Assembly (NCBI RefSeq): GCF_002879865.1
Contig: NZ_PNXY01000005.1
Coordinates: 1 to 64,000, forward strand
Direction of reading: 5' to 3'
Source: Paraburkholderia rhynchosiae
Lineage (GTDB): Bacteria; Pseudomonadota; Gammaproteobacteria; Burkholderiales; Burkholderiaceae
DNA: 64,000 nucleotides
Each line of letters begins with the position of its first letter. Positions within the stretch are counted from its first letter, which is position 1. Made by a program: the position numbers and the translations under genes. This document shows, one piece after another, positions 8,916 to 19,057 of the stretch. The notes under the pieces are model-generated. The model searched no databases and was not told where the DNA came from. It worked only from the letters and a program-made list of their open reading frames with translations.

Positions 8916-9869
8916 ATGGCACCTGCGATGAGAAACGAATTGCAGCATCGCACGGTGCTGCTGGAAGAAGCGGTCAACGCGCTGGTCACCCGCGCGGACG
9001 GCGTGTATGTAGACGGCACGTTCGGGCGCGGTGGTCATAGCCGGCTGGTGTTGGAGAAGCTGAGCGAGTCGGGGCGTCTGATCGCTTTCGACAAAGACCC
9101 GCTCGCAATCGCCACCGCGCAGCAGATCGCCGATCCGCGCTTTGGCATCGTGCACGAGAGTTTTGCTTCACTGCGCACCGCAGTTGCGGAGCGCGGGATT
9201 GAACGGGTGTCGGGCGTTTTGCTGGATCTGGGCGTGTCGTCGCCGCAAGTCGACGACCCGGAGCGGGGTTTCAGTTTCCGCGCCGACGGCCCGCTCGACA
9301 TGCGGATGGACCCGACGCGCGGCGAGTCTGCCGCTGACTGGCTGGCGCGGGCCACGGTGCAGGAACTGACGGAGGTGATACGAGATTATGGGGAAGAACG
9401 GTTTGCTTTTCAGATTGCAAAGGCGCTTGTTGCTCGCCGGGCAGAGTCCGACCGTCTTGGGCCTCTCGTCAGCACGGGCGAGCTTGCCCAAATCGTGGCT
9501 AACGTCGTCAAAACCCGTGAGAAGGGCAAGGATCCGGCAACCCGCACCTTTCAGGCTATACGGATTCACATCAATCAAGAGCTTGCGGAGCTGCAAGTCG
9601 TTTTAGAAGCAGCGTTGTCGCTGTTGGAGCAAGGGGGGCGGCTGGTGGTCATCAGCTTTCATTCGCTCGAGGACCGGATCGTCAAGCGATTCATGCAGGC
9701 GCACGCAAGTACGCCAACGGTTGACCGTCGCCTGCCGATTCGCGCCGTCGATCTGCCGAGTCCCCCGCTCAAAATCATCGGCCGCGTGTTTGCGAGCGAC
9801 GCTGAAGTCGCCGCGAACCCGCGCGCCCGTTCTGCCGTCATGCGTGTGGCGGAGCGAATCGCACCATGA
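8916..9869 (+). CDS. rsmH: 16S rRNA (cytosine-1402-N4)-methyltransferase
   Basis: A 317-residue SAM-dependent methyltransferase (formerly MraW) that makes the N4-methyl of m4Cm1402 in the 16S rRNA P site. Motif I is [12 protein letters not shown] near residue 31. [23 protein letters not shown] and the family signature [16 protein letters not shown] follow, and [17 protein letters not shown] lies near the C-terminus. Two in-frame ATGs, 8916 and 8928, are plausible and neither has a clear Shine-Dalgarno; 8916 is the longer form. It overlaps ftsL by 4 bp, so the two are translationally coupled. Confidence 0.95.
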   Translation: MAPAMRNELQHRTVLLEEAVNALVTRADGVYVDGTFGRGGHSRLVLEKLSESGRLIAFDKDPLAIATAQQIADPRFGIVHESFASLRTAVAERGIERVSGVLLDLGVSSPQVDDPERGFSFRADGPLDMRMDPTRGESAADWLARATVQELTEVIRDYGEERFAFQIAKALVARRAESDRLGPLVSTGELAQIVANVVKTREKGKDPATRTFQAIRIHINQELAELQVVLEAALSLLEQGGRLVVISFHSLEDRIVKRFMQAHASTPTVDRRLPIRAVDLPSPPLKIIGRVFASDAEVAANPRARSAVMRVAERIAP

Positions 9870-10216
9870 ATCGCCTCAATATCTTCCTGCTGATGATCGT
9901 GATGGGCTGTGCTTTGTCTGTCGTCAACGCAACCAATCAGCAGCGCCAGATTTTTATCCAGTTGCAACGCGCGCAATCGCAGGAGCGCCAGTTGCAGCAG
10001 GACTATTCGCAGCTTCAATATCAGCAGAGCGCGCTCTCCAAAACGTCACGCATCGAGCAGACCGCCACCGCGTCCCTGAAGATGCAGTCGGTCACGACCG
10101 GCCGCACGCAATATCTGACGCTCGACGCAGGCGCGGCGAAGGCTGAAGACGCACCGATTCCGACTTCCGGTCCGGCGTCTGCGCCGGCGGCGAACCGCCG
10201 CGGAGGCGTGCGATGA
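9866..10216 (+). CDS. ftsL: Cell division protein FtsL
   Basis: A 116-residue bitopic inner-membrane protein. A short cytoplasmic start is followed by one hydrophobic segment (about residues 5-24, [15 protein letters not shown]) and a periplasmic coiled coil rich in Gln, Arg and Leu (about 28-75, [20 protein letters not shown]), as expected for the FtsQLB subcomplex. The Ala/Pro tail (95-116) is low complexity. Length is close to E. coli FtsL (121). It overlaps rsmH and ftsI by 4 bp each, and its position between them is diagnostic even though FtsL sequences diverge strongly. Confidence 0.92.
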   Translation: MNRLNIFLLMIVMGCALSVVNATNQQRQIFIQLQRAQSQERQLQQDYSQLQYQQSALSKTSRIEQTATASLKMQSVTTGRTQYLTLDAGAAKAEDAPIPTSGPASAPAANRRGGVR

Positions 10217-12084
10217 AAAAATCATCGGCCCGCAAGAGCGTTGCCTTCTCGGCCAACCCGATACTGTCCGTGCGCTTGCCGATGTGGCGCTCGAAGCTCG
10301 TCGTGTTCCTGCTGTTCATGGCGTTCGTCGCACTGACCGCGCGCGCTTTCTGGATCCAGGGCCCGGGCAACGCGTTCTATCAGAAGCAGGGCGAAATCCG
10401 TTATCAGCGCCGCCTCGAACTCCCGGCCACGCGCGGCAAGATTCTCGATCGCAACGGTCTCGTGCTGGCCACGAGTCTGCCGGTGCGCGCGATCTGGGCG
10501 ATCCCCGAATCGGTTCCGGACGATCTCGGTGCCGACAAGCTCGGCGCGCTGGGCAAGCTGCTCGGCATGACCGACAAGGAATTGCGCAGGAAGCTCTCGG
10601 AAGACAAGAACTTCGTCTACGTCAAACGCCAGGTGCCGGTCGACATCGCCGAGAAGGTGAAGGCGCTGGACATCCCCGGCATTTACGCGCGCGACGAATA
10701 CAAGCGCTTCTATCCGGAAGGCGAGATCACCGCTCACCTGATCGGCTTCACGAACGTCGAAGACGAAGGCCAGGAAGGCGTCGAACTCGGCGATCAGAAG
10801 CTGCTCGCGGGCATGTCGGGCAGCCGCCGCGTGATCAAGGACCGCATGGGCCACATCATCGAGGACGTGGACGAGCAGGTCGTGCCGCACAACGGCCAGG
10901 ACGTGGATCTGTCGATCGACAGCAAGATCCAGTACATCGCCTATGCGAACCTGAAAGCGGCGGTCGAGAAGTTTAAGGCGAAGGCCGGCGCGGCGATGGT
11001 GATCGACGTGCGCACAGGCGAAGTGCTCGCGCTCGTCAATTACCCCACGTACAACCCGAACGACCGTTCACACTTGACCGGCGACCAGTTGCGCAACCGC
11101 ATCCTGACGGACACGTTCGAGCCCGGCTCGATCATGAAGCCGTTCACGGTGTCGCTCGCGCTCGATCTGCACCGCGTCACGCCGACTACACTGGTTGATA
11201 CAGGCGGCGGCCGCTTCGTGCTTGACGGCGCGCCGATTACCGACGACAGCGCGTTCGGTGTCCTGACGGTCGGCGGCGTGATCCAGAAGTCGAGCAACAT
11301 TGGCGCGACGAAGATCGCCATGCAGCTCAAGCCCGAAGAGATGTGGAATATGTATACGAGCATCGGTCTCGGCCAGGCGCCGAAGGTCGGTTTTCCGGGC
11401 GCGGCGGCGGGGCGTCTGCGTCCATGGAAGAGCTGGCGCCGCATCGAGCAGGCGACCATGTCGTACGGCTACGGCTTGTCGGTGTCGCTGTTCCAGTTGG
11501 GCCGCGCCTATTCGGCGATCGCGCACGACGGCCAGATCATGCCGGTGTCGATTTTCCGCACCCCTGGCGATCAGCCGGCCACGGGCCCGCAAGTCTTCTC
11601 GCCGACCACCGCTCGCGAAGTGCGCGCGATGCTCGAAACCGTCGTCTCGCCGGGCGGCACGTCGCCGGATGCGGCAGTGCCGGGCTATCGCGTCGGCGGT
11701 AAGAGCGGTACGGCGTACAAGCACGGCCCGCACGGTTACGACCACTCGAAATATCGCGCATCGTTCGTCGGCATGGCGCCGATGCCGAACCCGCGCATCG
11801 TCGTCGCCGTGTCGGTCGACGAACCGACGGCCGGCAGCCACTTCGGCGGTCAGGTGTCGGGGCCGGTGTTCTCGGGCATCGTCGGCGACACGCTGCGCTC
11901 GCTGAATGTTCCGCCGCAAATGCCGGTCAAGCAGATGGTGGTGTCGGACGATTCCGCAACGGCCGCTGGCACGTCTGGTGCGCCCGCCACGCCGTCCGCT
12001 GCGAAGAAGATTTCGACCAGCGCCGGCGCGAAGAAGATGACGATTTCCGCCAACGCGAAGAGCCATCCGGGAGTCGTTCGATGA
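10213..12084 (+). CDS. ftsI: Penicillin-binding protein 3, septal peptidoglycan transpeptidase
   Basis: A 623-residue class B PBP. There is one N-terminal membrane anchor (about residues 30-52, VVFLLFMAFVALTARAF), a PBP dimer/pedestal domain (about 65-220), then a transpeptidase domain with Ser306-I-M-Lys309, Ser360-Ser-Asn362 and Lys497-Ser-Gly-Thr. These align closely with E. coli FtsI S307, SSN 359-361 and KTG 494-496. It cross-links septal murein together with FtsW. The C-terminal 45 residues are Ala/Ser/Lys-rich and unique to the lineage. Overlaps of 4 bp on both sides keep it coupled to ftsL and murE. Confidence 0.97.
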   Translation: MKKSSARKSVAFSANPILSVRLPMWRSKLVVFLLFMAFVALTARAFWIQGPGNAFYQKQGEIRYQRRLELPATRGKILDRNGLVLATSLPVRAIWAIPESVPDDLGADKLGALGKLLGMTDKELRRKLSEDKNFVYVKRQVPVDIAEKVKALDIPGIYARDEYKRFYPEGEITAHLIGFTNVEDEGQEGVELGDQKLLAGMSGSRRVIKDRMGHIIEDVDEQVVPHNGQDVDLSIDSKIQYIAYANLKAAVEKFKAKAGAAMVIDVRTGEVLALVNYPTYNPNDRSHLTGDQLRNRILTDTFEPGSIMKPFTVSLALDLHRVTPTTLVDTGGGRFVLDGAPITDDSAFGVLTVGGVIQKSSNIGATKIAMQLKPEEMWNMYTSIGLGQAPKVGFPGAAAGRLRPWKSWRRIEQATMSYGYGLSVSLFQLGRAYSAIAHDGQIMPVSIFRTPGDQPATGPQVFSPTTAREVRAMLETVVSPGGTSPDAAVPGYRVGGKSGTAYKHGPHGYDHSKYRASFVGMAPMPNPRIVVAVSVDEPTAGSHFGGQVSGPVFSGIVGDTLRSLNVPPQMPVKQMVVSDDSATAAGTSGAPATPSAAKKISTSAGAKKMTISANAKSHPGVVR

Positions 12085-13640
12085 GCAGGCTCCGCAACAA
12101 TCATCCGGCGCATGAACAGATCGCCGACGCGTTGAACTGGCTGCGCGCCCGCGTGCAGCCAGGCGCGCATCTGCACGCCGACACGCGTTCGCTTGCAGTC
12201 GGCGACGCGTTCTTCGCTTACGCCGTGGATGGCGCGGATAACCGTCCGTTCATTGACAGTGCGATTGAACGCGGCGCTGCCGCAGTGCTCCTTCAGCCTG
12301 AAGGTTTCAACGGCGCGCCCGATTCGTCCACCACGCTGGCTGTGCCGGCGTTGAACGAGCTCGCCGGTTCGATCGCGAGTGCCTGGTACAACGATCCGAG
12401 CGACAGCATGCTGACGATCGGCGTCACTGGTACCAACGGCAAGACCTCGTGCAGCCAGTGGATTTCGGCGGCGCTCACCGCACTCGGCACGCGTTGCGCG
12501 ATCATCGGTACGCTCGGCACCGGCTTGCCAGGACAGCTCGTGCACACCGGCTTTACGACACCCGACGCCCCGCAATTGCAGCGCAGTCTCGCGCAGTTGC
12601 GCGACGCCGGCGCGCGGGCAGTGGCGATGGAGGTGTCGTCGCATGCGCTGCATCAGGGGCGCGTAAACGGCACCGCGTTCGACATCGCCGTATTCACGAA
12701 TCTCACGCAAGACCACCTCGACTATCACCGCACGTTCGAAGCGTACGAAGCGGCGAAGGCGCGTCTTTTCGCGTGGCCTGAACTGCGCACGGCGGTGATC
12801 AATCGCGACGATGCGGCTGGCCGCCGTTTGCTTGTGAGCACGCAAGGTCACGCGCGCACCATCGCTTACGGTCTCGACTCCGCGCCGCAAGACGCGTCGC
12901 AAAGCGCGCCGCAAGCCGACGCGTTGCTGCTCGCCTCGAATGTGCGCGCCACGGCGACGGGTACCGCGTTCCATCTGAGCACGTCCGATTGGGGCAAGGC
13001 CGACGTCGAAGTGCAAACGCTCGGCGCGTTCAACGTGAGCAATCTGCTCGGGGTGCTGGGCGCCTTGCTTGCCGCCGATGTGCCGTTCAACGCCGCGCTA
13101 GCCCAACTCGCGAAGCTCGAATCGGTGAATGGCCGCATGGAACGCCTCGGTGGCCGCTTGCAGAACGACGAGCCGCTCGTCGTAATCGACTACGCACACA
13201 CGCCGGACGCGCTTGAGAAAACACTGGAAGCGCTGCGGCCAATGGCGGCAGCGCGCGGCGGCGAACTCGTCTGCATGTTCGGCTGCGGCGGCGACCGGGA
13301 CGCGACCAAACGTCCGTTGATGGGCGCGATTGCCGAGAAGCTCGCCGACGGCGTCGTAGTCACAAGCGACAACCCGCGCAGCGAAGATCCGCGATCGATC
13401 ATCGACCAGATCGCGGCCGGAATGAAAGACGCGTCGAAGGCGCGCCGCGTTGAAGACCGCGCGAGCGCGATTCTTCAGGCGATCCGCAGCGCCGCGCGCG
13501 AAGACGTCATCGTGCTGGCCGGCAAGGGGCACGAAGCCACGCAGGAAATCATGGGTAAAAAGCGCGCTTTCTCCGACCAGGATCACGCCCGTCTCGCGCT
13601 CGCCGCGCGGGCGACGCAGGCACGCGGAGGTGGCGAATGA
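12081..13640 (+). CDS. murE: UDP-N-acetylmuramoyl-L-alanyl-D-glutamate--2,6-diaminopimelate ligase
   Basis: A 519-residue cytoplasmic ATP-dependent Mur ligase. The P-loop TGTNGKTS is at 116-123, and central-domain motifs such as EVSSHALHQGR and FTNLTQDHLDYHR follow. The C-terminal domain carries Asp430-Asn-Pro-Arg433, the motif that selects meso-diaminopimelate over lysine, as expected for a Gram-negative. It adds the third amino acid of the stem peptide. It overlaps ftsI and murF by 4 bp. Confidence 0.97.
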   Translation: MSRLRNNHPAHEQIADALNWLRARVQPGAHLHADTRSLAVGDAFFAYAVDGADNRPFIDSAIERGAAAVLLQPEGFNGAPDSSTTLAVPALNELAGSIASAWYNDPSDSMLTIGVTGTNGKTSCSQWISAALTALGTRCAIIGTLGTGLPGQLVHTGFTTPDAPQLQRSLAQLRDAGARAVAMEVSSHALHQGRVNGTAFDIAVFTNLTQDHLDYHRTFEAYEAAKARLFAWPELRTAVINRDDAAGRRLLVSTQGHARTIAYGLDSAPQDASQSAPQADALLLASNVRATATGTAFHLSTSDWGKADVEVQTLGAFNVSNLLGVLGALLAADVPFNAALAQLAKLESVNGRMERLGGRLQNDEPLVVIDYAHTPDALEKTLEALRPMAAARGGELVCMFGCGGDRDATKRPLMGAIAEKLADGVVVTSDNPRSEDPRSIIDQIAAGMKDASKARRVEDRASAILQAIRSAAREDVIVLAGKGHEATQEIMGKKRAFSDQDHARLALAARATQARGGGE

Positions 13641-15064
13641 GCGGGCAACGAAATGCGATGTTCTCTCTGCGTGAAGCGGCTGCGCTGATTGCGGGCGCAA
13701 CCGTAGTCGGCGACGACAGCGTTACGTTCGAACGCGTGTCGACCGATAGCCGCAGCGCCGGTCCCGGCGACCTGTTCGTCGCGATCAAGGGCGAGCGTTT
13801 CGACGCGCACGACTTTCTCGCCGACGTCGCGGCGCGCAATGTCACCGCAGTGCTTGTTTCGCGCACGCCGCAAGACTGGGGCGTGCCGGCGCTACGCGTG
13901 ACCGACACTCGTGTGGGCCTGGGTTCGCTCGCTCGCGGCTGGCGTCGCAAGTTCAGCATGCCGCTCGTCGCCGTGACCGGCAGCAACGGCAAGACCACGG
14001 TCAAGGAAATGATCGCGTCGATCTTTGCCGCAGCCGTTGGCGCCGACGCGCGACTCGCGACCGCGGGCAACTTCAACAACGACATCGGCTTGCCGCTCAC
14101 GCTGTTCCGCCTGCAAGCCGCGCACGAATTGGCCGTGGTCGAGCTCGGCATGAATCATCCCGGCGAAACGTCGTTGCTCGCGAAGATCGCCGAGCCGACC
14201 GTCGCAGTGGTGAACAACGCGCAGCGTGAGCACCAGGAATTCATGGCGACCGTCGAAGCCGTCGCGCTCGAACATGCGAGTGTGATTCACGCGCTGAATC
14301 CGGAAGGCGTCGCCGTCTTTCCTGCGGACGACGCTTACGCCAGCATCTGGCGCGTGGCGGCCACCGGCAACCGGATCATGGATTTCGCGCTGAATTCGGC
14401 GGAACGCAGCACGGAGGCCGCCGTCACCGGCATATTCGACGGCGTGCGCCTCAGCATCGGCACACCGGAAGGCCACGTAGAAGTCATGCTGCAAGTGCTC
14501 GGCAATCACAACGCGCACAACGCATTGGCCGCGACGTCGGCGGCGCTCGCCGCAGGCGTTTCGCTCGATGCGATCAAGCGCGGCCTCGAATCGTTCGGCG
14601 CGGTGAAAGGCCGCTTGCAGGTCAGGCATGCCGCGCTCGGCACGCTCGCCGGCGCAACCGTGATCGACGACACCTACAACGCGAATCCCGACTCGATGCG
14701 CGCCGCGATCGACGTGCTCGCGTCGCACGCTTCTCCGCGCGTGCTGGTGATGGGCGACATGGGCGAAGTCGGCGACAACGGTCCCGAATTCCACCGCGAA
14801 ATCGGCGCCTATGCGAGGGAACGCGGTATCGACGCGCTGTACGCAATGGGCGACGCCTCGCGCGACGCCTGCGCCGCGTATGGCGCCAACGCGCATCACG
14901 TAGCCGACGTCGGCACGCTGCTCGCGCAATTGCAGCACGGCGGCTTCGGCCCGGCTGCAACGTTTCTCGTGAAAGGCTCGCGCTTCATGCAAATGGAGCG
15001 CGTGGTGGACGCCGTTACGAGTCCACAACCCAATGCGGCGGGCAGTACGCCCGCTGCACACTGA
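13637..15064 (+). CDS. murF: UDP-N-acetylmuramoyl-tripeptide--D-alanyl-D-alanine ligase
   Basis: A 475-residue Mur ligase that adds D-Ala-D-Ala, made by Ddl encoded downstream. The P-loop TGSNGKTT is at 114-121. The central domain has NFNNDIGLPLT and ELGMNHPGE, both typical of MurF, and the C-terminal domain has VIDDTYNANPDSM. An alternative start eight codons in (MFSLREAA) also fits; the ATG at 13637 is kept because it forms the ATGA overlap with murE. The next gene, mraY, follows after 17 bp. Confidence 0.96.
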   Translation: MSGQRNAMFSLREAAALIAGATVVGDDSVTFERVSTDSRSAGPGDLFVAIKGERFDAHDFLADVAARNVTAVLVSRTPQDWGVPALRVTDTRVGLGSLARGWRRKFSMPLVAVTGSNGKTTVKEMIASIFAAAVGADARLATAGNFNNDIGLPLTLFRLQAAHELAVVELGMNHPGETSLLAKIAEPTVAVVNNAQREHQEFMATVEAVALEHASVIHALNPEGVAVFPADDAYASIWRVAATGNRIMDFALNSAERSTEAAVTGIFDGVRLSIGTPEGHVEVMLQVLGNHNAHNALAATSAALAAGVSLDAIKRGLESFGAVKGRLQVRHAALGTLAGATVIDDTYNANPDSMRAAIDVLASHASPRVLVMGDMGEVGDNGPEFHREIGAYARERGIDALYAMGDASRDACAAYGANAHHVADVGTLLAQLQHGGFGPAATFLVKGSRFMQMERVVDAVTSPQPNAAGSTPAAH

Positions 15065-15081
15065 AATAGAAGGACCGAAGC

Positions 15082-16251
15082 ATGCTACTGGCGCTGGCGC
15101 AATGGCTGCAGAATGACGCAAGCTTCTTGCGCGTGTTCAGTTATCTGACTTTCCGTGCGGTGATGGCGACCATCACCGCGCTGCTGATCGGGCTCGTCTG
15201 CGGCCCGGCGGTGATTCGCAAGCTGACGGCCATGAAGGTCGGTCAGGCTGTTCGTAAAGACGGCCCCCAAACGCACCTCGTGAAATCCGGCACGCCGACC
15301 ATGGGCGGTGTGCTGATTCTGCTCGGCATCGCCGTGGCTACGCTGTTGTGGGCCGATCTGACCAATCGCTTCATCTGGATCGTGATCCTCGTCACGTTCG
15401 GCTTCGGCGTGATCGGCTGGGTCGACGATTACCGCAAGGTGGTCTACAAGGACCCGCGCGGCATGTCCTCGCGTGAAAAGTATTTCTGGCAATCGGTGAT
15501 CGGTCTGTTCGCAGCGGTGTATCTCGCGTTCAGCGTGTCTGAAGCGAGCAATGTGCGCGTATTCGATCTGTTCATGGCGTGGGTGCGCAGCGGCTTGTCG
15601 ATGGGCTTGCCCGCGCGCGCCGACCTGATGCTGCCTTTCGTCAAGTCGATCAGCTATCCGCTCGGCGTGTGGGGCTTCATCGTGCTGACGTATCTGGTGA
15701 TCGTCGGCGCGAGCAATGCGGTCAATCTGACTGATGGGCTCGACGGCCTCGTGATCATGCCGGTCGTGCTGGTCGGCGCATCGCTCGGTGTGTTCGCTTA
15801 CGTGATGGGCAGCTCGGTCTACTCGAAATACCTGCTGTTTCCGCATATCGCCGGCGCAGGGGAGTTGCTGATTTTCTGTTCGGCGATGGGCGGCGCGGGG
15901 CTCGCGTTCCTCTGGTTCAACACGCATCCGGCGCAAATGTTCATGGGCGATGTCGGCGCGCTGGCGCTCGGCGGCGCGCTCGGCACGGTCGCGGTCATCG
16001 TGCGTCAGGAAATCGTGCTTTTCATCATGGGCGGCATTTTTGTCGCGGAGACGCTCTCGGTGATGTTACAGGTTACGTGGTTCAAATTCACCAAGCGCCG
16101 CTTCGGCGAAGGGCGGCGCCTCTTCAAGATGGCGCCGCTGCATCACCATTTCGAATTGTCGGGGTGGAAGGAAACGCAAGTGGTCGTGCGCTTCTGGATC
16201 ATCACGTTGATGTTGTGTCTGTTCGGATTGTCCACGCTCAAGTTGCGTTAA
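15082..16251 (+). CDS. mraY: Phospho-N-acetylmuramoyl-pentapeptide-transferase
   Basis: A 389-residue integral membrane enzyme with about ten transmembrane helices. It transfers phospho-MurNAc-pentapeptide to undecaprenyl phosphate, making lipid I. The Mg-binding catalytic DDYRK is at 115-119. NLTDGLDGL and the HHHFE motif ([11 protein letters not shown]) near residue 355 are the other two family signatures. Length is slightly above E. coli MraY (360) because of extra residues in the early loops. AAGGA lies 9 nt before the ATG. MurF ends 17 bp upstream and murD begins 26 bp downstream. Confidence 0.97.
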   Translation: MLLALAQWLQNDASFLRVFSYLTFRAVMATITALLIGLVCGPAVIRKLTAMKVGQAVRKDGPQTHLVKSGTPTMGGVLILLGIAVATLLWADLTNRFIWIVILVTFGFGVIGWVDDYRKVVYKDPRGMSSREKYFWQSVIGLFAAVYLAFSVSEASNVRVFDLFMAWVRSGLSMGLPARADLMLPFVKSISYPLGVWGFIVLTYLVIVGASNAVNLTDGLDGLVIMPVVLVGASLGVFAYVMGSSVYSKYLLFPHIAGAGELLIFCSAMGGAGLAFLWFNTHPAQMFMGDVGALALGGALGTVAVIVRQEIVLFIMGGIFVAETLSVMLQVTWFKFTKRRFGEGRRLFKMAPLHHHFELSGWKETQVVVRFWIITLMLCLFGLSTLKLR

Positions 16252-16277
16252 GCAGCGGGTATTAAAGGAAGCAGGCG

Positions 16278-17792
16278 ATGTTCGGCGAGAAGTTTCGGGA
16301 TCGGCAAAAGCCGATGATGCTCGTGCTGGGGCTGGGTGAATCCGGTCTCGCGATGGCGCGCTGGTGCGCGCGGCACGGCTGTCGGCTGCGTGTGGCCGAT
16401 ACCCGCGAGGTGCCGCCGAACCTGTCCGCGCTGGAAGCACATGGCCTCGATGCCGCGTTTGTCGGCGGCCCGTTTTCTCCGGTGTTGCTCGAAGGCGTGG
16501 AACTCGTTGCAATCAGCCCCGGTTTGTCGCCGCTAGCCGCGGACCTGCTGCCGCTGATCACAGCGGCTCGCGAGCAGGGCATCCCTGTGTGGGGCGAACT
16601 CGAACTGTTCTCGCAAGCGCTCAAGACGCTCGGCGAGAGCGGCTACGCGCCGAAAGTCATAGCGATCACCGGCACGAACGGCAAGACCACCACGACGAGC
16701 CTCACGGGGCTGCTGTGTGAACGCGCCGGCAAGAAGGTGGCGGTCGCGGGCAATATCAGCCCGGCGCTGCTCGACAAGCTCAGTGAAGCCATCGACAACA
16801 CCGCGCTGCCCGATGTGTGGGTGCTGGAACTATCGAGCTTCCAGCTCGAAACGGCGCACACTTTCGAGCCGGACGCCGCGGCGATTCTCAACATCACGCA
16901 GGATCACCTTGACTGGCATGGCGGCCTCGACGCGTACGCCGCAGCGAAGGGCCGCATCTTTGGTACACAAACGGTGCGCGTACTGAATCGCGACGACGCG
17001 CGCGTTATGGCGCTGGCGCCTTCCGAGGCTAGTGACGCGGCGGTCGTGACCTTCGGCGTAACCGAACCGAAGCGCGACGGCGACTATGGTCTGCTGCGCG
17101 ATAACGGCATGATCTGGCTCGTCGAAGCGCATGATCTCGACGCCGGCGACGAACCCGCGCCGAAACGCCGCCGCAAGAATGAAGCGGTCACGCCGCCGAA
17201 CATTACGCTGAAGCGCCTGATGCCGGCGGACGCGCTGCGCATTCGCGGCCTGCACAACGCTGCGAACGCACTGGCCGCGTTTGCTCTCGCGCGTGCAATC
17301 GGACTGCCTGGCGCGCGGCTCTTGCATGGTTTGCGCGAGTATCACGGCGAGCCGCATCGCGTGGAATTGATCGGATCGGTGGAAGGCATCGATTACGTCG
17401 ACGACAGCAAGGGGACCAACGTCGGCGCGACGGTTGCCGCGCTCGACGGTCTCGCGCAGCGCGCCGTGCTGATTGCCGGCGGCGACGGCAAGGGTCAGGA
17501 CTTCGAGCCGCTGGCCGCGCCGGTCATGCGCTGGTGCCGCGCGGTGATGTTGATCGGCCGCGACGCGCCGAGGATTCGCGCGGCGCTCGAACACACCGGC
17601 ATCGCGATGACGGATCATGACACGCTCGAAGAAGCGACGCGCGCCGCCGCCGCGCTGGCCCAACCTGGCGACGCGGTGTTGTTGTCGCCGGCTTGCGCGA
17701 GCTTCGACATGTTCAAGGGATACGCGCATCGCGCAGCGGTGTTTCGCAGCACGGTGGAAGAGATCGCGGCCGAACGGGGGACGATGATATGA
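16278..17792 (+). CDS. murD: UDP-N-acetylmuramoylalanine--D-glutamate ligase
   Basis: A 504-residue Mur ligase that adds D-glutamate to UDP-MurNAc-L-Ala. The N-terminal Rossmann-like domain starts [15 protein letters not shown] (16-29). The P-loop TGTNGKTT is at 131-138, and central motifs ELSSFQLE and [10 protein letters not shown] follow. The C-terminal domain has [11 protein letters not shown]. It is about 65 residues longer than E. coli MurD (438 aa), partly because of a charged insertion near residues 285-312 containing PKRRRKNE, just before the [11 protein letters not shown] hinge. AAAGGA lies 12 nt before the ATG. It overlaps ftsW by 4 bp. Confidence 0.95.
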   Translation: MFGEKFRDRQKPMMLVLGLGESGLAMARWCARHGCRLRVADTREVPPNLSALEAHGLDAAFVGGPFSPVLLEGVELVAISPGLSPLAADLLPLITAAREQGIPVWGELELFSQALKTLGESGYAPKVIAITGTNGKTTTTSLTGLLCERAGKKVAVAGNISPALLDKLSEAIDNTALPDVWVLELSSFQLETAHTFEPDAAAILNITQDHLDWHGGLDAYAAAKGRIFGTQTVRVLNRDDARVMALAPSEASDAAVVTFGVTEPKRDGDYGLLRDNGMIWLVEAHDLDAGDEPAPKRRRKNEAVTPPNITLKRLMPADALRIRGLHNAANALAAFALARAIGLPGARLLHGLREYHGEPHRVELIGSVEGIDYVDDSKGTNVGATVAALDGLAQRAVLIAGGDGKGQDFEPLAAPVMRWCRAVMLIGRDAPRIRAALEHTGIAMTDHDTLEEATRAAAALAQPGDAVLLSPACASFDMFKGYAHRAAVFRSTVEEIAAERGTMI

Positions 17793-19057
17793 GCTGGTCG
17801 GAACGATTCGGTTCGCGCGCTCCCGGCAATGGCGACACGGCGGGCGCCGCGCGCGTCGCCGGCCGAATGGGCGGCAGCGGTCTCGCAAGCGCAGTCAACG
17901 GCGTGCGCCCGCTGCGCTCGCGCATGCTCGACTACGATCATTCGCTGCTGTGGGTGGTCGTCGCGCTGCTCGGGCTCGGCGTCGTGATGGTGTATTCGGC
18001 GTCGATCGCGATGCCCGATTCGCCGAAGTACGCGTCGTATCGCGACTATGCGTTCCTCGTGCGTCAGCTCATCTTCGTGGTCATGGGCGCGGTAGTCGGC
18101 GTCGTGGCGTTCCGCGTTCCGATTTCGACCTGGGACAAGTACGCGCCCAAGCTCTTCCTGATCTCGCTCGTCGCTCTGGTGATCGTGCTGATTCCGCACG
18201 TCGGCAAGGGCGTGAACGGCGCGCGCCGCTGGATCCCGCTCGGCATCACGAATATGCAGCCGTCGGAAATCATGAAGCTCGCGGTGACGATTTACGCGGC
18301 GAACTACACGGTGCGCAAGCAGGAATACATGCACAGCTTCGCCAAAGGCTTTCTGCCGATGGCGATGGCGGTCGGTTTCGTCGGCGCTTTGCTGCTGCTC
18401 GAGCCAGACATGGGTGCGTTCATGGTGATCGCCGCGACTGCGATGGGTCTGCTGTTTCTGGGCGGCGTGAACGGCAAGCTGTTCGGCGGCCTCGTCGCCA
18501 CGGCGGTCGGCACGTTCAGCTTGCTGGTGTGGGCGTCGCCGTGGCGGCGCGAGCGCATCTTCGCGTACCTCGATCCCTGGGATGACCGTTACGCGCAGGG
18601 CAAGGCTTATCAATTGACACACTCGCTGATCGCGTTCGGCCGCGGCGAGTGGTTCGGCGTGGGCCTCGGCGGCAGCGTCGAGAAGCTTAACTATCTGCCG
18701 GAAGCGCATACCGACTTCATCCTCGCGGTGATCGGCGAAGAGTTGGGCTTTATCGGCGTGCTCGTCGTGATTCTGATGTTCTACTGGATCGTGCGCCGCT
18801 CGTTCGAAATCGGCCGTCAGGCGCTCGCACTGGATCGCACGTTCGCGGGTCTGGTCGCGAAGGGCGTCGGCATCTGGTTCGGCGCGCAGACGTTCATCAA
18901 CATGGGCGTGAATCTCGGCTTGCTGCCGACCAAGGGCCTTACGTTGCCGCTCGTCAGTTACGGCGGCTCGGGCATCTTGCTGAACTGTGTCGCAGTCGCG
19001 GTGTTGATGCGTGTGGATTACGAAAATCGGGTGTTGATGCGTGGAGGAAAAGTATGA
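17789..19057 (+). CDS. ftsW: Septal peptidoglycan glycosyltransferase FtsW
   Basis: A 422-residue SEDS-family polytopic membrane protein with about ten transmembrane helices. It polymerises lipid II at the septum together with FtsI. The start is the ATG at 17789, overlapping murD (ATGA); the frame extends further upstream but that part lies within murD. The first 45 residues are a cytoplasmic Gly/Ala/Arg-rich tail. SEDS signatures include [33 protein letters not shown] with the catalytic-type Asp, and [16 protein letters not shown] near the C-terminus. Confidence 0.96.
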   Translation: MSWSERFGSRAPGNGDTAGAARVAGRMGGSGLASAVNGVRPLRSRMLDYDHSLLWVVVALLGLGVVMVYSASIAMPDSPKYASYRDYAFLVRQLIFVVMGAVVGVVAFRVPISTWDKYAPKLFLISLVALVIVLIPHVGKGVNGARRWIPLGITNMQPSEIMKLAVTIYAANYTVRKQEYMHSFAKGFLPMAMAVGFVGALLLLEPDMGAFMVIAATAMGLLFLGGVNGKLFGGLVATAVGTFSLLVWASPWRRERIFAYLDPWDDRYAQGKAYQLTHSLIAFGRGEWFGVGLGGSVEKLNYLPEAHTDFILAVIGEELGFIGVLVVILMFYWIVRRSFEIGRQALALDRTFAGLVAKGVGIWFGAQTFINMGVNLGLLPTKGLTLPLVSYGGSGILLNCVAVAVLMRVDYENRVLMRGGKV

